A stretch of 31,013 nucleotides of DNA. Source: Anaerolineales bacterium UBA2029 (GTDB lineage Bacteria; Chloroflexota; Anaerolineae; Aggregatilineales; Aggregatilineaceae). The position numbers were made by a program, and so were the translations under genes. The notes beneath the pieces are model-generated. The model saw nothing but the letters and a program-made list of their open reading frames with translations, made no database searches and had not been told where the DNA came from. The DNA is taken from contig DDBP01000039.1 in assembly GCA_002332795.1 (NCBI GenBank), forward strand, positions 1 through 31,013, given 5' to 3'. Shown one piece after another: positions 22,676 through 30,797 of this stretch (position 1 is its first letter; the number at the start of each line of letters is the position of its first letter).

Positions 22676-23791
22676 TTATTGCCAGCCCAACCAGGTGAAA
22701 CGTTGTTCGGGCACGATGCCACCCAGCGGATAGTACAGGCCGTCGTCGCCCAGCCGCACTACGGAGACCTGCCAGGCGAACTGATGCGCCTGTCCGTCAT
22801 TGGGCAGATACGAAACAGGCAGATCGAGCGAAAGCTGACGTGTGCTGGCGGCGAAGGTTGCGCCGGTGGTGTCGTCGCGCACCGTCACCAGATAGGTTTC
22901 ATCGGGCTGCAGAATTCCTACAGAGAGCCAGGTCAACCGCACCGGGCCGGATACCTGGGCACCATCAAGGGGAGAAGCGGGCTGCGGTGCCCGGTAGGTG
23001 GGCGTGGGGGTGGGCGTCTCACTGCCGGTGAAAGTGGGGGTGAAGGTAGGTGTCGGCGTGGGGGCGGGCACATTGATCTGCTGCCCTTCGCTGAGCACTA
23101 CCGGTCGCGTGCAGCAGCAGTTGGGCGACTCCCAGGTGCAAGCCCGGCAGTCAATTCCTCCAGGCAGAGGGTTCAGCTCACAAATTTGCCGCAGCGAACT
23201 ATCGTACATGATGGCGATACTGCTCAGCGTGTCTCCGGCCTGGACGATATAGGTCTTGACGGCGAAAGCGGGCGTCACTGCCAGCGGGATGCCTGGCGGA
23301 GCGCTGGTGGCAATGGCCGTCTGAGTCAGGTCTGCGCCAATTTCGGTGGGGGTTGCCGTGGGGCGGGGAATGAGGATTGTCGTGCCCGGCCCCGGCAAGA
23401 TGGCACAGTCGGCCATGCCGTTGAGTAGCTCGATGGCGCGCTTGACATCGGGGTGAATGTGGCCGTACTGGTAGGCAATGCCCAGGCAGGTGTCCCCGCT
23501 CTGGATGACGTGTTCATACGGCCCAGGCGTTTCCGTGGGGGGCGGCGTGGCCGAAGGCGGCGGAGGCGGCGGGCTGTTGGTGGGCGTGATCGTCGGTGGC
23601 AGAGTGGGCGACGGAGTTACGGTGGGGCCGCCGGGAGTCTGCGTGGGAGCGGCCAGCACCAGCGTCGGAATGGCGGTTCCGTTGACCGCAGGCGTGGTGG
23701 TGGCGGATGGCCCGTCCTGCCCGCCGCACGCGGTGAGTATCAGCGCGAAGACCAGACCCACACATCCGATGAACCAGCGTTGACGTAGCAT
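22676..23791 (-). CDS. LysM domain lipoprotein with Cys-rich insert
   Basis: A 371-residue surface lipoprotein. The lipobox LTAC ends at Cys22, then comes a Thr/Pro/Ala linker with a polyproline run (74-79), LysM 1 (about 92-143), a second linker, LysM 2 (about 179-245), a PTPTPTFTPTFT linker and a C-terminal beta sandwich (about 265-371) typical of Fn3/Ig-like modules. LysM domains bind N-acetylglucosamine glycans such as peptidoglycan. LysM 2 carries an unusual insert between its second helix and last strand with seven cysteines, including CRAC and NCCC. It starts 33 nt after its paralogue on the same strand. Confidence 0.9.
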   Translation of the reverse strand: MLRQRWFIGCVGLVFALILTACGGQDGPSATTTPAVNGTAIPTLVLAAPTQTPGGPTVTPSPTLPPTITPTNSPPPPPPSATPPPTETPGPYEHVIQSGDTCLGIAYQYGHIHPDVKRAIELLNGMADCAILPGPGTTILIPRPTATPTEIGADLTQTAIATSAPPGIPLAVTPAFAVKTYIVQAGDTLSSIAIMYDSSLRQICELNPLPGGIDCRACTWESPNCCCTRPVVLSEGQQINVPAPTPTPTFTPTFTGSETPTPTPTYRAPQPASPLDGAQVSGPVRLTWLSVGILQPDETYLVTVRDDTTGATFAASTRQLSLDLPVSYLPNDGQAHQFAWQVSVVRLGDDGLYYPLGGIVPEQRFTWLGWQ

Positions 23792-23824
23792 ATTTCCTCC
23801 GACTCTCCCCCCTCAGCCAGTGTG

Positions 23825-25195
23825 CTAACGACTGTCCCAGGTAAAGCGGCGCGGCGCGGTGGCGAAACGTTCGGAGAGCACTGCGCCCTGTTCGTCCAGA
23901 GTCCCTACGGCGACCCACCATTCAAAGGTGTGCCGGTTGCGATCGGCAGGTTGCCAGCCGCCCGGCAGAACATAGCTCAGTTCGGCTACAGAAGCGGTGT
24001 ACTCCTGGCCCGTGTCCAGGTCGCGGACGTGCACGATATAGCGTTCCTGGCTGCCGAGCGTGCCAGTGCTGCCCCAGCGCAGCGTCACCAGTTGATCCGC
24101 GGCAAAGCGCGCGCCATCTTCGGGTGAGAGCGGATAGGGCGCGTTGATGGTCGGGGTAGCCGACGGGGTCGGCGTGAGGGTACCGGCGGGCGTCAGCGTA
24201 GGTGTAGGTGAGGGCAAGGGCACTGGCACGCGCACGCGCTGCCCCACTGACAGTAAGACCACACAGTTGGGGCCGCCAGTAGGATCGCCATAATCGCACT
24301 GCAGGAACGGAATCTCCGGGTTGATCTGCGAGAGCACCTCGATCGTGGTGTCGTAGGCGTAGGCAATGGAGAGAATCGTCTCGCCCTCGCTGACGATATG
24401 CCAGGCGTGGCCGGGGCGCAGGGTTGGCTCGATATTCTCGTACTTGGCGAGCGCGTCTGGCGTGCCGAACTGATTCAGACGCAGCGTGGGCGTCAGGGCT
24501 GGTGCGATGTCCCCTGTCTCTGCTGCCGCTTCTGCCGTTGGAGTCTCCTGGCCGGGCACTGGCGTGGGCGTCGGCCAGGGGATCTCCAGCGTCTGGCCAA
24601 GCTGCAATTGCTGCGGGCTGTCCATACCGTTGATTTCGAGGATCAGGTCTACGACGGCCAGGTCGCGGTGCCCGCAACGATAGGCCATGCCCAGCACCGT
24701 GTCGCCTTGCTGCGCGGTCTGATAGCAAGGTGTCACGGTGGGGGTGGGCGTCGCGGTCGGTGGCATGGGCGTGACGGTGGGCAGAGACATGATGAGGTTC
24801 GATGTGGGCGTGGGCGTCACTGCCGGTGTCAGGAAGCGGGGCGTCGCCGTAGGTGGGGCGGTGGGCGACGAATGCTGTGCCAGACCATTGTCGCTGCGCC
24901 CGCGACCAAAGAGCAGCAGGACACCCAGGATAAGGAGCACGACGAAGGCCAGCAAACCCACCAGGAGCAAACGCCACATGCGCCCGCTCAAATCGCCCAG
25001 GTAGAGATCGTCGTCACCGCGGGTGGGGTCGAAGGCCAGGGGAGAGACCTGAGGCGGGCGCGCTGGCTCAGTCGTGGGCGGCGCGGACGATGGCGTCGCC
25101 GTCAGTCTGGCACCGCATTGGCGGCAGGTGCGCGCAGAGAGCGGCTCCGTAGCGCCGCAGATCGGGCATTGCTGGGTGCGTGTCACTTTGACCAT
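23825..25195 (-). CDS. Zinc-ribbon, single-TM, double LysM protein
   Basis: A 456-residue membrane protein. The cytosolic N-terminus is a zinc ribbon (Cys10, Cys13, Cys24, Cys27), followed by a Pro-rich stretch and one TM helix (about 76-96). Outside lie Thr/Pro linkers, LysM 1 (QQGDTVLGMAYRCGHRD region), LysM 2 (VSEGETILSIAYAYDTT region) with a shorter Cys-containing insert (two Cys in FLQCDYGDPTGGPNC), and a C-terminal Ig-like sandwich. Domain order after the membrane matches the downstream lipoprotein, so the two are paralogues. A cytosolic zinc ribbon joined to an external LysM region could report wall state to the inside. Function unproven. Confidence 0.88.
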   Translation of the reverse strand: MVKVTRTQQCPICGATEPLSARTCRQCGARLTATPSSAPPTTEPARPPQVSPLAFDPTRGDDDLYLGDLSGRMWRLLLVGLLAFVVLLILGVLLLFGRGRSDNGLAQHSSPTAPPTATPRFLTPAVTPTPTSNLIMSLPTVTPMPPTATPTPTVTPCYQTAQQGDTVLGMAYRCGHRDLAVVDLILEINGMDSPQQLQLGQTLEIPWPTPTPVPGQETPTAEAAAETGDIAPALTPTLRLNQFGTPDALAKYENIEPTLRPGHAWHIVSEGETILSIAYAYDTTIEVLSQINPEIPFLQCDYGDPTGGPNCVVLLSVGQRVRVPVPLPSPTPTLTPAGTLTPTPSATPTINAPYPLSPEDGARFAADQLVTLRWGSTGTLGSQERYIVHVRDLDTGQEYTASVAELSYVLPGGWQPADRNRHTFEWWVAVGTLDEQGAVLSERFATAPRRFTWDSR

Positions 25196-25278
25196 GCCGT
25201 CCGGTTCAGAGACGCTGTCGGTTGGACCCTTGCAGGCGCTGGCAAGGCTCTGCTGAGCGCTGCTGGGCCGTGCGGCGG

Positions 25279-25306
25279 ATTATACCAGGCCCGGCAGGAC
25301 TGACCA
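25279..25306 (-). promoter_or_regulatory. Promoter for the LysM gene pair
   Basis: Minus strand TGGTCA (25306-25301), a 16-bp spacer and a perfect TATAAT (25284-25279) preceded by TGG, an extended -10. Transcription would start near 25272, giving a leader of about 77 nt. The divergent gap 25196-25429 holds this promoter; for the plus-strand NERD-like gene I see no convincing box pair in the AT-richer part at 25365-25415. Confidence 0.65.
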
Positions 25307-25429
25307 TACCCGACGGAGCGCGCCAGGTGAAAGCAGGGCGAGCGCAGGATTTTCCCGCTTTGGGCATGTTTTGTGTTACCATTCACTGGTTGCAACAGCG
25401 ATACCCTTTTCTGGAGAGGTCTCGGCACG

Positions 25430-26521
25430 ATGCGTGTAGTCATCAACGAAGCGCTGATCAACCGCAATCGCAAGATTTCGCATATCCTGTTCTTCATCAG
25501 CCTGGCAGGCATGGGCGCAGGCTTTTTCCTCACCTGGACGACCGATCCTGCGTCGGGAACCAGTCAGCTCAGTTGCCTGATTCTGCCCTTGTTGCTGCTG
25601 CTGACTCTGATCTCGGTGCGCAAGGCCAACATCTGGATCCGCGAACCGCGCCCTGTAGACGTGCTCAACAATGCTCTGAAGGGGCTGGGGCAGAGGTACA
25701 CCATCTTTCATCACCTGCTGCCCGCGCCGCACGTGCTGATCGGCCCGGAAGGGGTGTTCACCATCACCACGGTCTGGCAGGACAAGTCCTATCGGGTGAA
25801 GGGCAAGAAGTGGTACGGTGATGAAGGGCTTTTGCGCAAGTTGAATGGCTATCTGCGGCAGGACCTGATCGGCAACCCCTTTGCCGAGGCGGCCTTGCAT
25901 GCGCGCGAGGTGGAACGTCTGCTGGCCAAAATCGCGCCGGAGGCCGCGATCAAAGTTCAGCCCCTGGTGGTCCTCATCCACCCCAGAGCGTCGGTGGAAG
26001 TAGAAGACCCGCTGTACCCGGTGCTCTATGCCGATCCCAAGAAGAAACCGTCGCTGCGGCAGTACCTGCGCGAGCTTGCTCCTGCCAACCAGGGGACCCT
26101 GCAGCCCGAACACCTCGATGCCATTGATCGCATGTATGGGCTGATGACGCGCCAGGAGATTGCCGAACTGACGGGCGAGAGCATCGAGCTGGCCGACGCC
26201 GAGGCTGGCGACCTGGAGCCAGAGGCGGACTTCGAAGAAGCCGAAGCGGCAGCCGGTGCCGAGCGGGGCACGGTGTTCGTGGCGCAGGCAGGGCAGCTCT
26301 ATTACATCGGGGCCACCAACGAGTCGGTGGAGCAGGCATTGGCCGCGGTGCAGGCGGAGGCAGGCCAGGAGGTCGCGCTGGTGCATGCTTTCGAGGCGGC
26401 CAATCCCAAGGCGATGTGCCAGGCTCTGCAGCGCAAATTCGAGCGCAAGCGGCAGAAGGGCATGTGGTTTGGCCTGAGCAAGAAAGACCTGGCCTGGATC
26501 AAAGCACGCCAGGGACAGTGA
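25430..26521 (+). CDS. Membrane NERD-like protein with degenerate GIY-YIG tail
   Basis: A 363-residue protein with two transmembrane helices (about 17-35 and 47-63), then a NERD-like nuclease-related domain (about 77-200; IGPEGVFTITTVW and the KGKKWYGD segment are typical), an acidic linker (about 245-278), and a C-terminal domain from residue 281 (FVAQAG, LYYIGATN, then RKFERKRQKGMWF) that resembles the GIY-YIG-like Mug113/T5orf172 family. By eye the catalytic Arg, Glu and His of that family are replaced, so the tail may bind rather than cut nucleic acid. The start has GGAGAGG about 10 nt upstream; a longer frame from 25373 lacks support. The GT39 gene starts 8 nt later. Confidence 0.85.
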   Translation: MRVVINEALINRNRKISHILFFISLAGMGAGFFLTWTTDPASGTSQLSCLILPLLLLLTLISVRKANIWIREPRPVDVLNNALKGLGQRYTIFHHLLPAPHVLIGPEGVFTITTVWQDKSYRVKGKKWYGDEGLLRKLNGYLRQDLIGNPFAEAALHAREVERLLAKIAPEAAIKVQPLVVLIHPRASVEVEDPLYPVLYADPKKKPSLRQYLRELAPANQGTLQPEHLDAIDRMYGLMTRQEIAELTGESIELADAEAGDLEPEADFEEAEAAAGAERGTVFVAQAGQLYYIGATNESVEQALAAVQAEAGQEVALVHAFEAANPKAMCQALQRKFERKRQKGMWFGLSKKDLAWIKARQGQ

Positions 26522-26529
26522 CGCGGCCC

Positions 26530-28362
26530 ATGAATCAAGAGCGCGCGCTATGGTTGGCGGTGCTGACGGCTCTGCTGGCGGTGGCCTTTGCTGCGCGCAT
26601 CGTCAACCTGGATGCGGTGCCACTGCGTGGCGACGAAGCGTTTGCCGTGCGCTACTGGGCAGACTCGCCAGAACGTGTCGTGCGCGATCTGGCGCAGTGG
26701 GAGCCGCATCCCCTGGGCACTTTCCTGAGCTTTTGGGCATGGAAATCGGCGGCTGGCGAGAGCGAATTCGCCATGCGCTACCTGTCGGCGCTGGGCGGGT
26801 GGGTTGGCGTGGCGGCGGTCGGCGCGCTGGCCCGCTACCTGATGCGGCGGCGGTCGACTGCCGCTGTCGCTATGGGGCTGGCGGCGCTGCAACCGTTTCT
26901 GATCTGGCATGCGCAGGACGCCCGCAACTACGCGCTGTGGTTCGGCGCAAGCAGCCTGGCGATGTGGTTGTTTTTGCGGGCGATAGCTTCCAACCGGCGG
27001 CGCGACTGGTGGCTGTATCTGGCCGCCGAAGCAGTGGCCCTTTACCTGTTCTTCCTGGAAGCGTTCTTCCTGGCTGTGCAGGCGATCTATCTGGCATGGC
27101 GGCGTCCGCGCCGGGGAGTCATGTGGTCGGCGCTGCGCACCTGGACTCTGCTGGCCGTGCTACTCATCCCGTGGTTGATTCAGGCGTGGTATTTGAAGGA
27201 TAGCGGCTACCAGGGAGCTACAGCCGACGCCGATCCCTTGCGGCTGCTGACCTGGTTCGTGCCGGCGTGGTTGACCGACGGTGAGTATGGTTCGCCGTGG
27301 AGGTACGCCCTGCCGCTGCTCTGGCTCGGCGGGCTGGGAGTGGTGTTGGCGAAGCTGCCCCGAAGAGTGGGCTTACTGCTGGCGACCTGGGTGATTCTGC
27401 CCACTCTGTTGCTGCTGATGGCGGCGACCCGCATGAGCGTCTTTCACCCGCGCTATCTGATCGCAGTGATGCCCGCGTTGTTGCTGATAGTCGGCGCGGG
27501 GCTGAGCATGTCTTCTCTTAGACGCAGAGGCGGGATCGCAATCTGGGCTTTGCTGCTGACGATTCCGGCGCTGGGGCTGACTGAACTGATACCCTACTAT
27601 CGAGGGGAGTCTCCCAAGGCCCCGAACTGGCCTGTTCTGGCGACCTACCTGCGAGAACGTGCCATGCCCGGTGACCTGATCCTGCAAACGCTGCCCGACC
27701 CGGCCTTTGCCTACTACTATCGTGGCCCGGCAGAGGAGATCAGTCTGGTGCCGGGTGCGCCTGTCCGCGCTCAGTTGCAGCCGCAGGTGAACTTCTTCCG
27801 GGGTATCTGGCTGGTGGGACGGTCGGCGGAGGCCGAGCAATACCTGAGTGATGCCATGCAGAGGCTCAGCTACGACACCCCGGCGGGCTTTCACGTCATG
27901 CAGTTTCGTCGTTGGATGCCGGAGTCGGCGGAAATCGCCGTGAGAGACGAGGTGCGCGTCGGGGAAATCGCCCGGCTGATCGGGCATACGGTGCAAGGGC
28001 CAGACAGCAGTAGCCGGAGCATAACGGTGCTGTTGTATTGGGAACCGCTGGCGCAGGCCGAGGTGGATTACGTAGTTTTCGTGCACCTGAGCGGGGCGGC
28101 AGGCGGGGCGCTCTGGGATCAGGACGATCACCGTCCGCTCAATGGCTTTGCCAGCACGCTGGCCTGGGAGCCGGGAACACTCTACCGCGATCCCTACCGT
28201 CTGCTGGACGGAGCCGAGCCGCAGCCTGAACCCGGCAGTTATACGATCGAGGTGGGCATGTACGATCCTGATAGCGGCGCGCGGTTACCAGTATATGATG
28301 CTGCGGGAGAACCGCTGGGCGACTATTACCGGCTGGCGACGATCACATGGCCGCCGAAATGA
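26530..28362 (+). CDS. GT39-type membrane glycosyltransferase
   Basis: A 610-residue GT-C fold glycosyltransferase with about ten transmembrane helices in residues 5-360. The first extracytoplasmic loop has the Asp35-Glu36 pair (LRGDEAF) expected to act as catalytic acid, and the family's second loop (EWEPHP region) follows. The C-terminal half is a soluble domain ending in a beta sandwich (about 470-610), common in related Chloroflexota proteins. It would transfer sugars from polyprenyl-phosphate donors outside the membrane; the acceptor is unknown. The start ATG lies 8 nt after the NERD-like stop. A frame 38 codons longer runs back into that gene and is not used. Confidence 0.9.
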   Translation: MNQERALWLAVLTALLAVAFAARIVNLDAVPLRGDEAFAVRYWADSPERVVRDLAQWEPHPLGTFLSFWAWKSAAGESEFAMRYLSALGGWVGVAAVGALARYLMRRRSTAAVAMGLAALQPFLIWHAQDARNYALWFGASSLAMWLFLRAIASNRRRDWWLYLAAEAVALYLFFLEAFFLAVQAIYLAWRRPRRGVMWSALRTWTLLAVLLIPWLIQAWYLKDSGYQGATADADPLRLLTWFVPAWLTDGEYGSPWRYALPLLWLGGLGVVLAKLPRRVGLLLATWVILPTLLLLMAATRMSVFHPRYLIAVMPALLLIVGAGLSMSSLRRRGGIAIWALLLTIPALGLTELIPYYRGESPKAPNWPVLATYLRERAMPGDLILQTLPDPAFAYYYRGPAEEISLVPGAPVRAQLQPQVNFFRGIWLVGRSAEAEQYLSDAMQRLSYDTPAGFHVMQFRRWMPESAEIAVRDEVRVGEIARLIGHTVQGPDSSSRSITVLLYWEPLAQAEVDYVVFVHLSGAAGGALWDQDDHRPLNGFASTLAWEPGTLYRDPYRLLDGAEPQPEPGSYTIEVGMYDPDSGARLPVYDAAGEPLGDYYRLATITWPPK

Positions 28363-28364
28363 AA

Positions 28365-28390
28365 CGCGGGGATGCCCCGGCATCCCCGCG
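28365..28390. terminator. Hairpin between convergent GT39 and SPFH genes
   Basis: CGCGGGGATGC (28365-28375) pairs with GCATCCCCGCG (28380-28390) around a 4-nt loop, just after the GT39 stop. There is no T-tract on either strand, so it may halt polymerase weakly or protect mRNA ends from both sides. Confidence 0.6.
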
Positions 28391-28411
28391 CTGAACGGTG
28401 CCGCCAGAGGA

Positions 28412-29479
28412 TTATTCCCCCAGTTCTTTCAGGCGGGCTTCCCACTTCTCATAGAGCTTCTTGTGCGTTTCTTCGGAGATTTGCCCGGCGAGCAGTTTCG
28501 CATCTAGCTGGTCCAGGTAGGCGCGGATCTCGGCGGGAGTCTGGGGGACGGCAGGCGCGGCCTGGCCAGTTGGGGCGGGTCCTTGCTGCTGGAGCATCTG
28601 TTGCATCATCTGCATCATCATCATTTGTTGTTGCTGCTGCAGGGCTGCCGCCTCCGGATTCAGCGCCGCGCCGATTTGCTGGCCGACCCCCAGACCAACC
28701 CCCGCTCCGGCCAATCCACCGCCCAGGCCGGTGTTGCTGGCAGCCGCGTCGGCTACCTCCAGGCGGCGGATGCGCTCCCAGGTTTCGAAGTCTACGTAGT
28801 TGCGCAGTTCTTCGGTGCTGACTTCCTTGGCGGTGAAGGGTTTGGCCTCGAATGCCTTGATGCGCATCCCGATCGCGGCGAACTGTTCGTTGAGGCGGGC
28901 CAGCGCGGCACCCTCCAGATCGGAAAGCAGACGATTGGCGTCCATGATGCTGGTGGCTCCGGACGAGGAGAGCAGGGTGCCCAGTTCGCCCAGCAACATG
29001 GCCTGGATGCGTTCGCGGATGTCATCCAGGCGCACGATGGCCTTGCCGACGCCGTACTGCTTCATGAAGCGGATGGGGTCTTCGATCCCGATGTCAATGA
29101 CGCCGTGCGTAATCAGCAGGACAACGCCTACCCCTTTGCCGGGCGTTTCGAGGACAATGGGCGGATTGGTGCCCCAGGGCACCTGTGGCAGGTCTTTAAG
29201 GTTGACGAAGTACAGTTCGGCGGTGAAGGGATTACGTCCGCCGGTGACCAGGCCCACCAGGCTGGACAGGATGGGCAGATTGGCGGTGCTGAGCGTATGC
29301 GTGCCCGGCCCCAGCGCATCGAGCACCTGACCCTGGCGCACGAAGACGGCGGCCTGGTTTTCCTGCACGATCACCTGCGATCCCAGGCGAAAATCTCCCG
29401 CGCCTGCCTGTGGTTCGCGGTAGCATAACTCGTCGTCCATCACATTCACATGCGACACAACATCAATAATGCGCGGCAT
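28412..29479 (-). CDS. SPFH/band-7 domain protein with Gln/Met-rich tract
   Basis: A 355-residue SPFH (stomatin/prohibitin-type) protein of the YdjI-like group. The core spans about residues 30-240, with LGPGTHTLSTANLP and GVIDIGIEDP typical. A Gly-rich turn (about 250-270) and a Gln/Met-rich run (about 279-302) follow, and a short helical C-terminal motif, LDAKLLAGQISEETHKKLY, resembles SHOCT. No signal peptide or TM helix is seen, so it would assemble on membranes peripherally. The family scaffolds membrane domains or stress complexes; the exact role here is unknown. The start follows the stop of the helical partner gene by 47 nt. Confidence 0.9.
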   Translation of the reverse strand: MPRIIDVVSHVNVMDDELCYREPQAGAGDFRLGSQVIVQENQAAVFVRQGQVLDALGPGTHTLSTANLPILSSLVGLVTGGRNPFTAELYFVNLKDLPQVPWGTNPPIVLETPGKGVGVVLLITHGVIDIGIEDPIRFMKQYGVGKAIVRLDDIRERIQAMLLGELGTLLSSSGATSIMDANRLLSDLEGAALARLNEQFAAIGMRIKAFEAKPFTAKEVSTEELRNYVDFETWERIRRLEVADAAASNTGLGGGLAGAGVGLGVGQQIGAALNPEAAALQQQQQMMMMQMMQQMLQQQGPAPTGQAAPAVPQTPAEIRAYLDQLDAKLLAGQISEETHKKLYEKWEARLKELGE

Positions 29480-29526
29480 GGTTTGTCTCTCCTGATCTCT
29501 AGCGGGATGTGCGATCCAGCATGGGC

Positions 29527-30048
29527 CTAGGCGATGCCGTTCAAAACCTGGTCGCGCAGGCTATACGCCTGATTTGCCTCGATGGCCAGCGCATCCAGGG
29601 CGCGAATGGCTTCCTGCACGCCCTCGCCGGTCGTCGCGGCCTGGTAGAGCACGTCTATGGCCTGGGTGAACTTCTCGACGTAATCGAGCAATGCCTCGTC
29701 GAAAGCATATATGACGGCCAGGTCGTCTTCGCCAATCTTGACGGCGTCAAAGAAACCAGAGTAGCCAGGGACGTCGGTAGCAATGCGGTCAATGTAGGTC
29801 TGGAACTTGGTCTTGGCGCTGCGGGTCTGACTCATATAGGACAGGCCACCTGTTTCCAGGAGGAGTTTCTCTGCTTCGGCCAGGCGGTTGATCTGAGCCT
29901 TGAGCAGCGCGGCAATGTGATCACGGAGCAGGCGATCGGCCTGCCGGCGCGCGTTCATCTCCATATAGCCGCGGAAGCCTGGAATACGCGCCATCAGGCG
30001 TTCGACGGAACCGCGTTCGCGCACGATCTTCGCATACAAGTCGTCCAT
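29527..30048 (-). CDS. Helical hypothetical protein paired with SPFH gene
   Basis: A 173-residue, nearly all-helical protein starting MDDLYAKIVRERGSVERLM, without cysteines, signal peptide or TM helix. It has a coiled-coil-like stretch (about 35-75) and the central KIGEDDLAVIYAFDEALLDYV helix pair. I do not recognise a named family. AGGAG lies 7 nt before the chosen ATG; the frame runs far upstream only as a shadow of the Nudix gene. It lies directly upstream of the SPFH gene on the same strand, which suggests that the products work together, perhaps as a scaffold and its cargo or regulator. Confidence 0.8.
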   Translation of the reverse strand: MDDLYAKIVRERGSVERLMARIPGFRGYMEMNARRQADRLLRDHIAALLKAQINRLAEAEKLLLETGGLSYMSQTRSAKTKFQTYIDRIATDVPGYSGFFDAVKIGEDDLAVIYAFDEALLDYVEKFTQAIDVLYQAATTGEGVQEAIRALDALAIEANQAYSLRDQVLNGIA

Positions 30049-30102
30049 ACCTGGTCTCCTGGTGACATAGATTATGGTCAAGCTTACACCATCGTCTGGC
30101 AC

Positions 30103-30131
30103 AAGACAAACCCTCGCGGCGGCGCTATAAT
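30103..30131 (+). promoter_or_regulatory. Promoter for the Nudix gene
   Basis: AAGACA (30103-30108), a 17-bp spacer and a perfect TATAAT (30126-30131). The -10 overlaps an apparent ATG (TATAATG), which therefore cannot be the translation start. On the opposite strand only weak boxes lie upstream of the helical protein gene. Confidence 0.6.
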
Positions 30132-30168
30132 GCGCGCTGTGTGGCTCGGCGGAAGGACGGGACAGAGA

Positions 30169-30684
30169 ATGGGAGCCAAAGATCAGGGGGCAGATGCTAC
30201 CGAGGGGCGCTGGCTGGTGATTCCGCGTACCCTGTGCTTCGTGACTCATGGGGACGACGTGTTGCTGATCAAACGCGCGGCGCACAAACGGGTTTACCCT
30301 GGCCTGTACAACGGCGTGGGAGGACATCTGGAGCGCGACGAAGATCCTCTGAGCGGAGCGGTGCGCGAGATTCAGGAGGAAACCGGCCTGGATGTGACTA
30401 ACGTCCGGCTGCGGGGGATCATCCATGTTGATGCTGGTGAGGCGAACGGCATCATCGTCTTTGTGTTCAGCGCCGAGGCGCTCACTCGCGAGTTGATCGC
30501 GACCGACGAGGGGACGCTGGAATGGGTGCCGCGCGAGAGGGCACTGGACTTGCCCCTGGTCGAGGATCTGCCTATTCTGTTGGAGAAGGTGCTGGAATCC
30601 GGCGCTGAGGGGGAATTGTTCTTTGCTCACACCAGTTACGACGAGGCCGACCGATTGATCATGCTTTTTGCCAACGCGCATTAG
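30169..30684 (+). CDS. Nudix hydrolase
   Basis: A 171-residue Nudix enzyme. The box G-x5-E-x7-REUxEExGU is complete at residues 52-74 (GHLERDE, then REIQEETGL), so it should be a metal-dependent pyrophosphohydrolase of a nucleoside diphosphate derivative; the substrate is not evident. I chose the ATG giving MGAKDQG, since an earlier one overlaps the -10 box and GGAAGGA lies upstream. The C-terminal helix (about 135-171) is longer than in minimal Nudix proteins. It is transcribed divergently from the SPFH pair and is followed by a 113-bp gap with no gene. Confidence 0.93.
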   Translation: MGAKDQGADATEGRWLVIPRTLCFVTHGDDVLLIKRAAHKRVYPGLYNGVGGHLERDEDPLSGAVREIQEETGLDVTNVRLRGIIHVDAGEANGIIVFVFSAEALTRELIATDEGTLEWVPRERALDLPLVEDLPILLEKVLESGAEGELFFAHTSYDEADRLIMLFANAH

Positions 30685-30797
30685 GGCGCTGTGTCGTCTG
30701 CAGCAGTCTCTGAGAAGGTTGCGGGATGAGATAGCGTGGCGCGGCAATTTGTACTAAGATGAATTACTCACCGGCACCGCGTGAAGGAGGCACGAAA

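Noticed and set aside
22980..23060. G-rich tracts as a regulatory G-quadruplex
   Set aside because: The G runs are explained by Thr/Pro-rich codons in the minus-strand LysM linkers.
26416..26529. Extended start for the GT39 gene
   Set aside because: The extension overlaps the NERD-like gene in another frame; the ATG at 26530 follows its stop by 8 nt and starts the first TM helix.
29527..30747. A 406-codon minus-strand frame joined to the helical protein
   Set aside because: Its upstream part is antisense to the Nudix gene; a well-placed AGGAG supports the 173-residue start.
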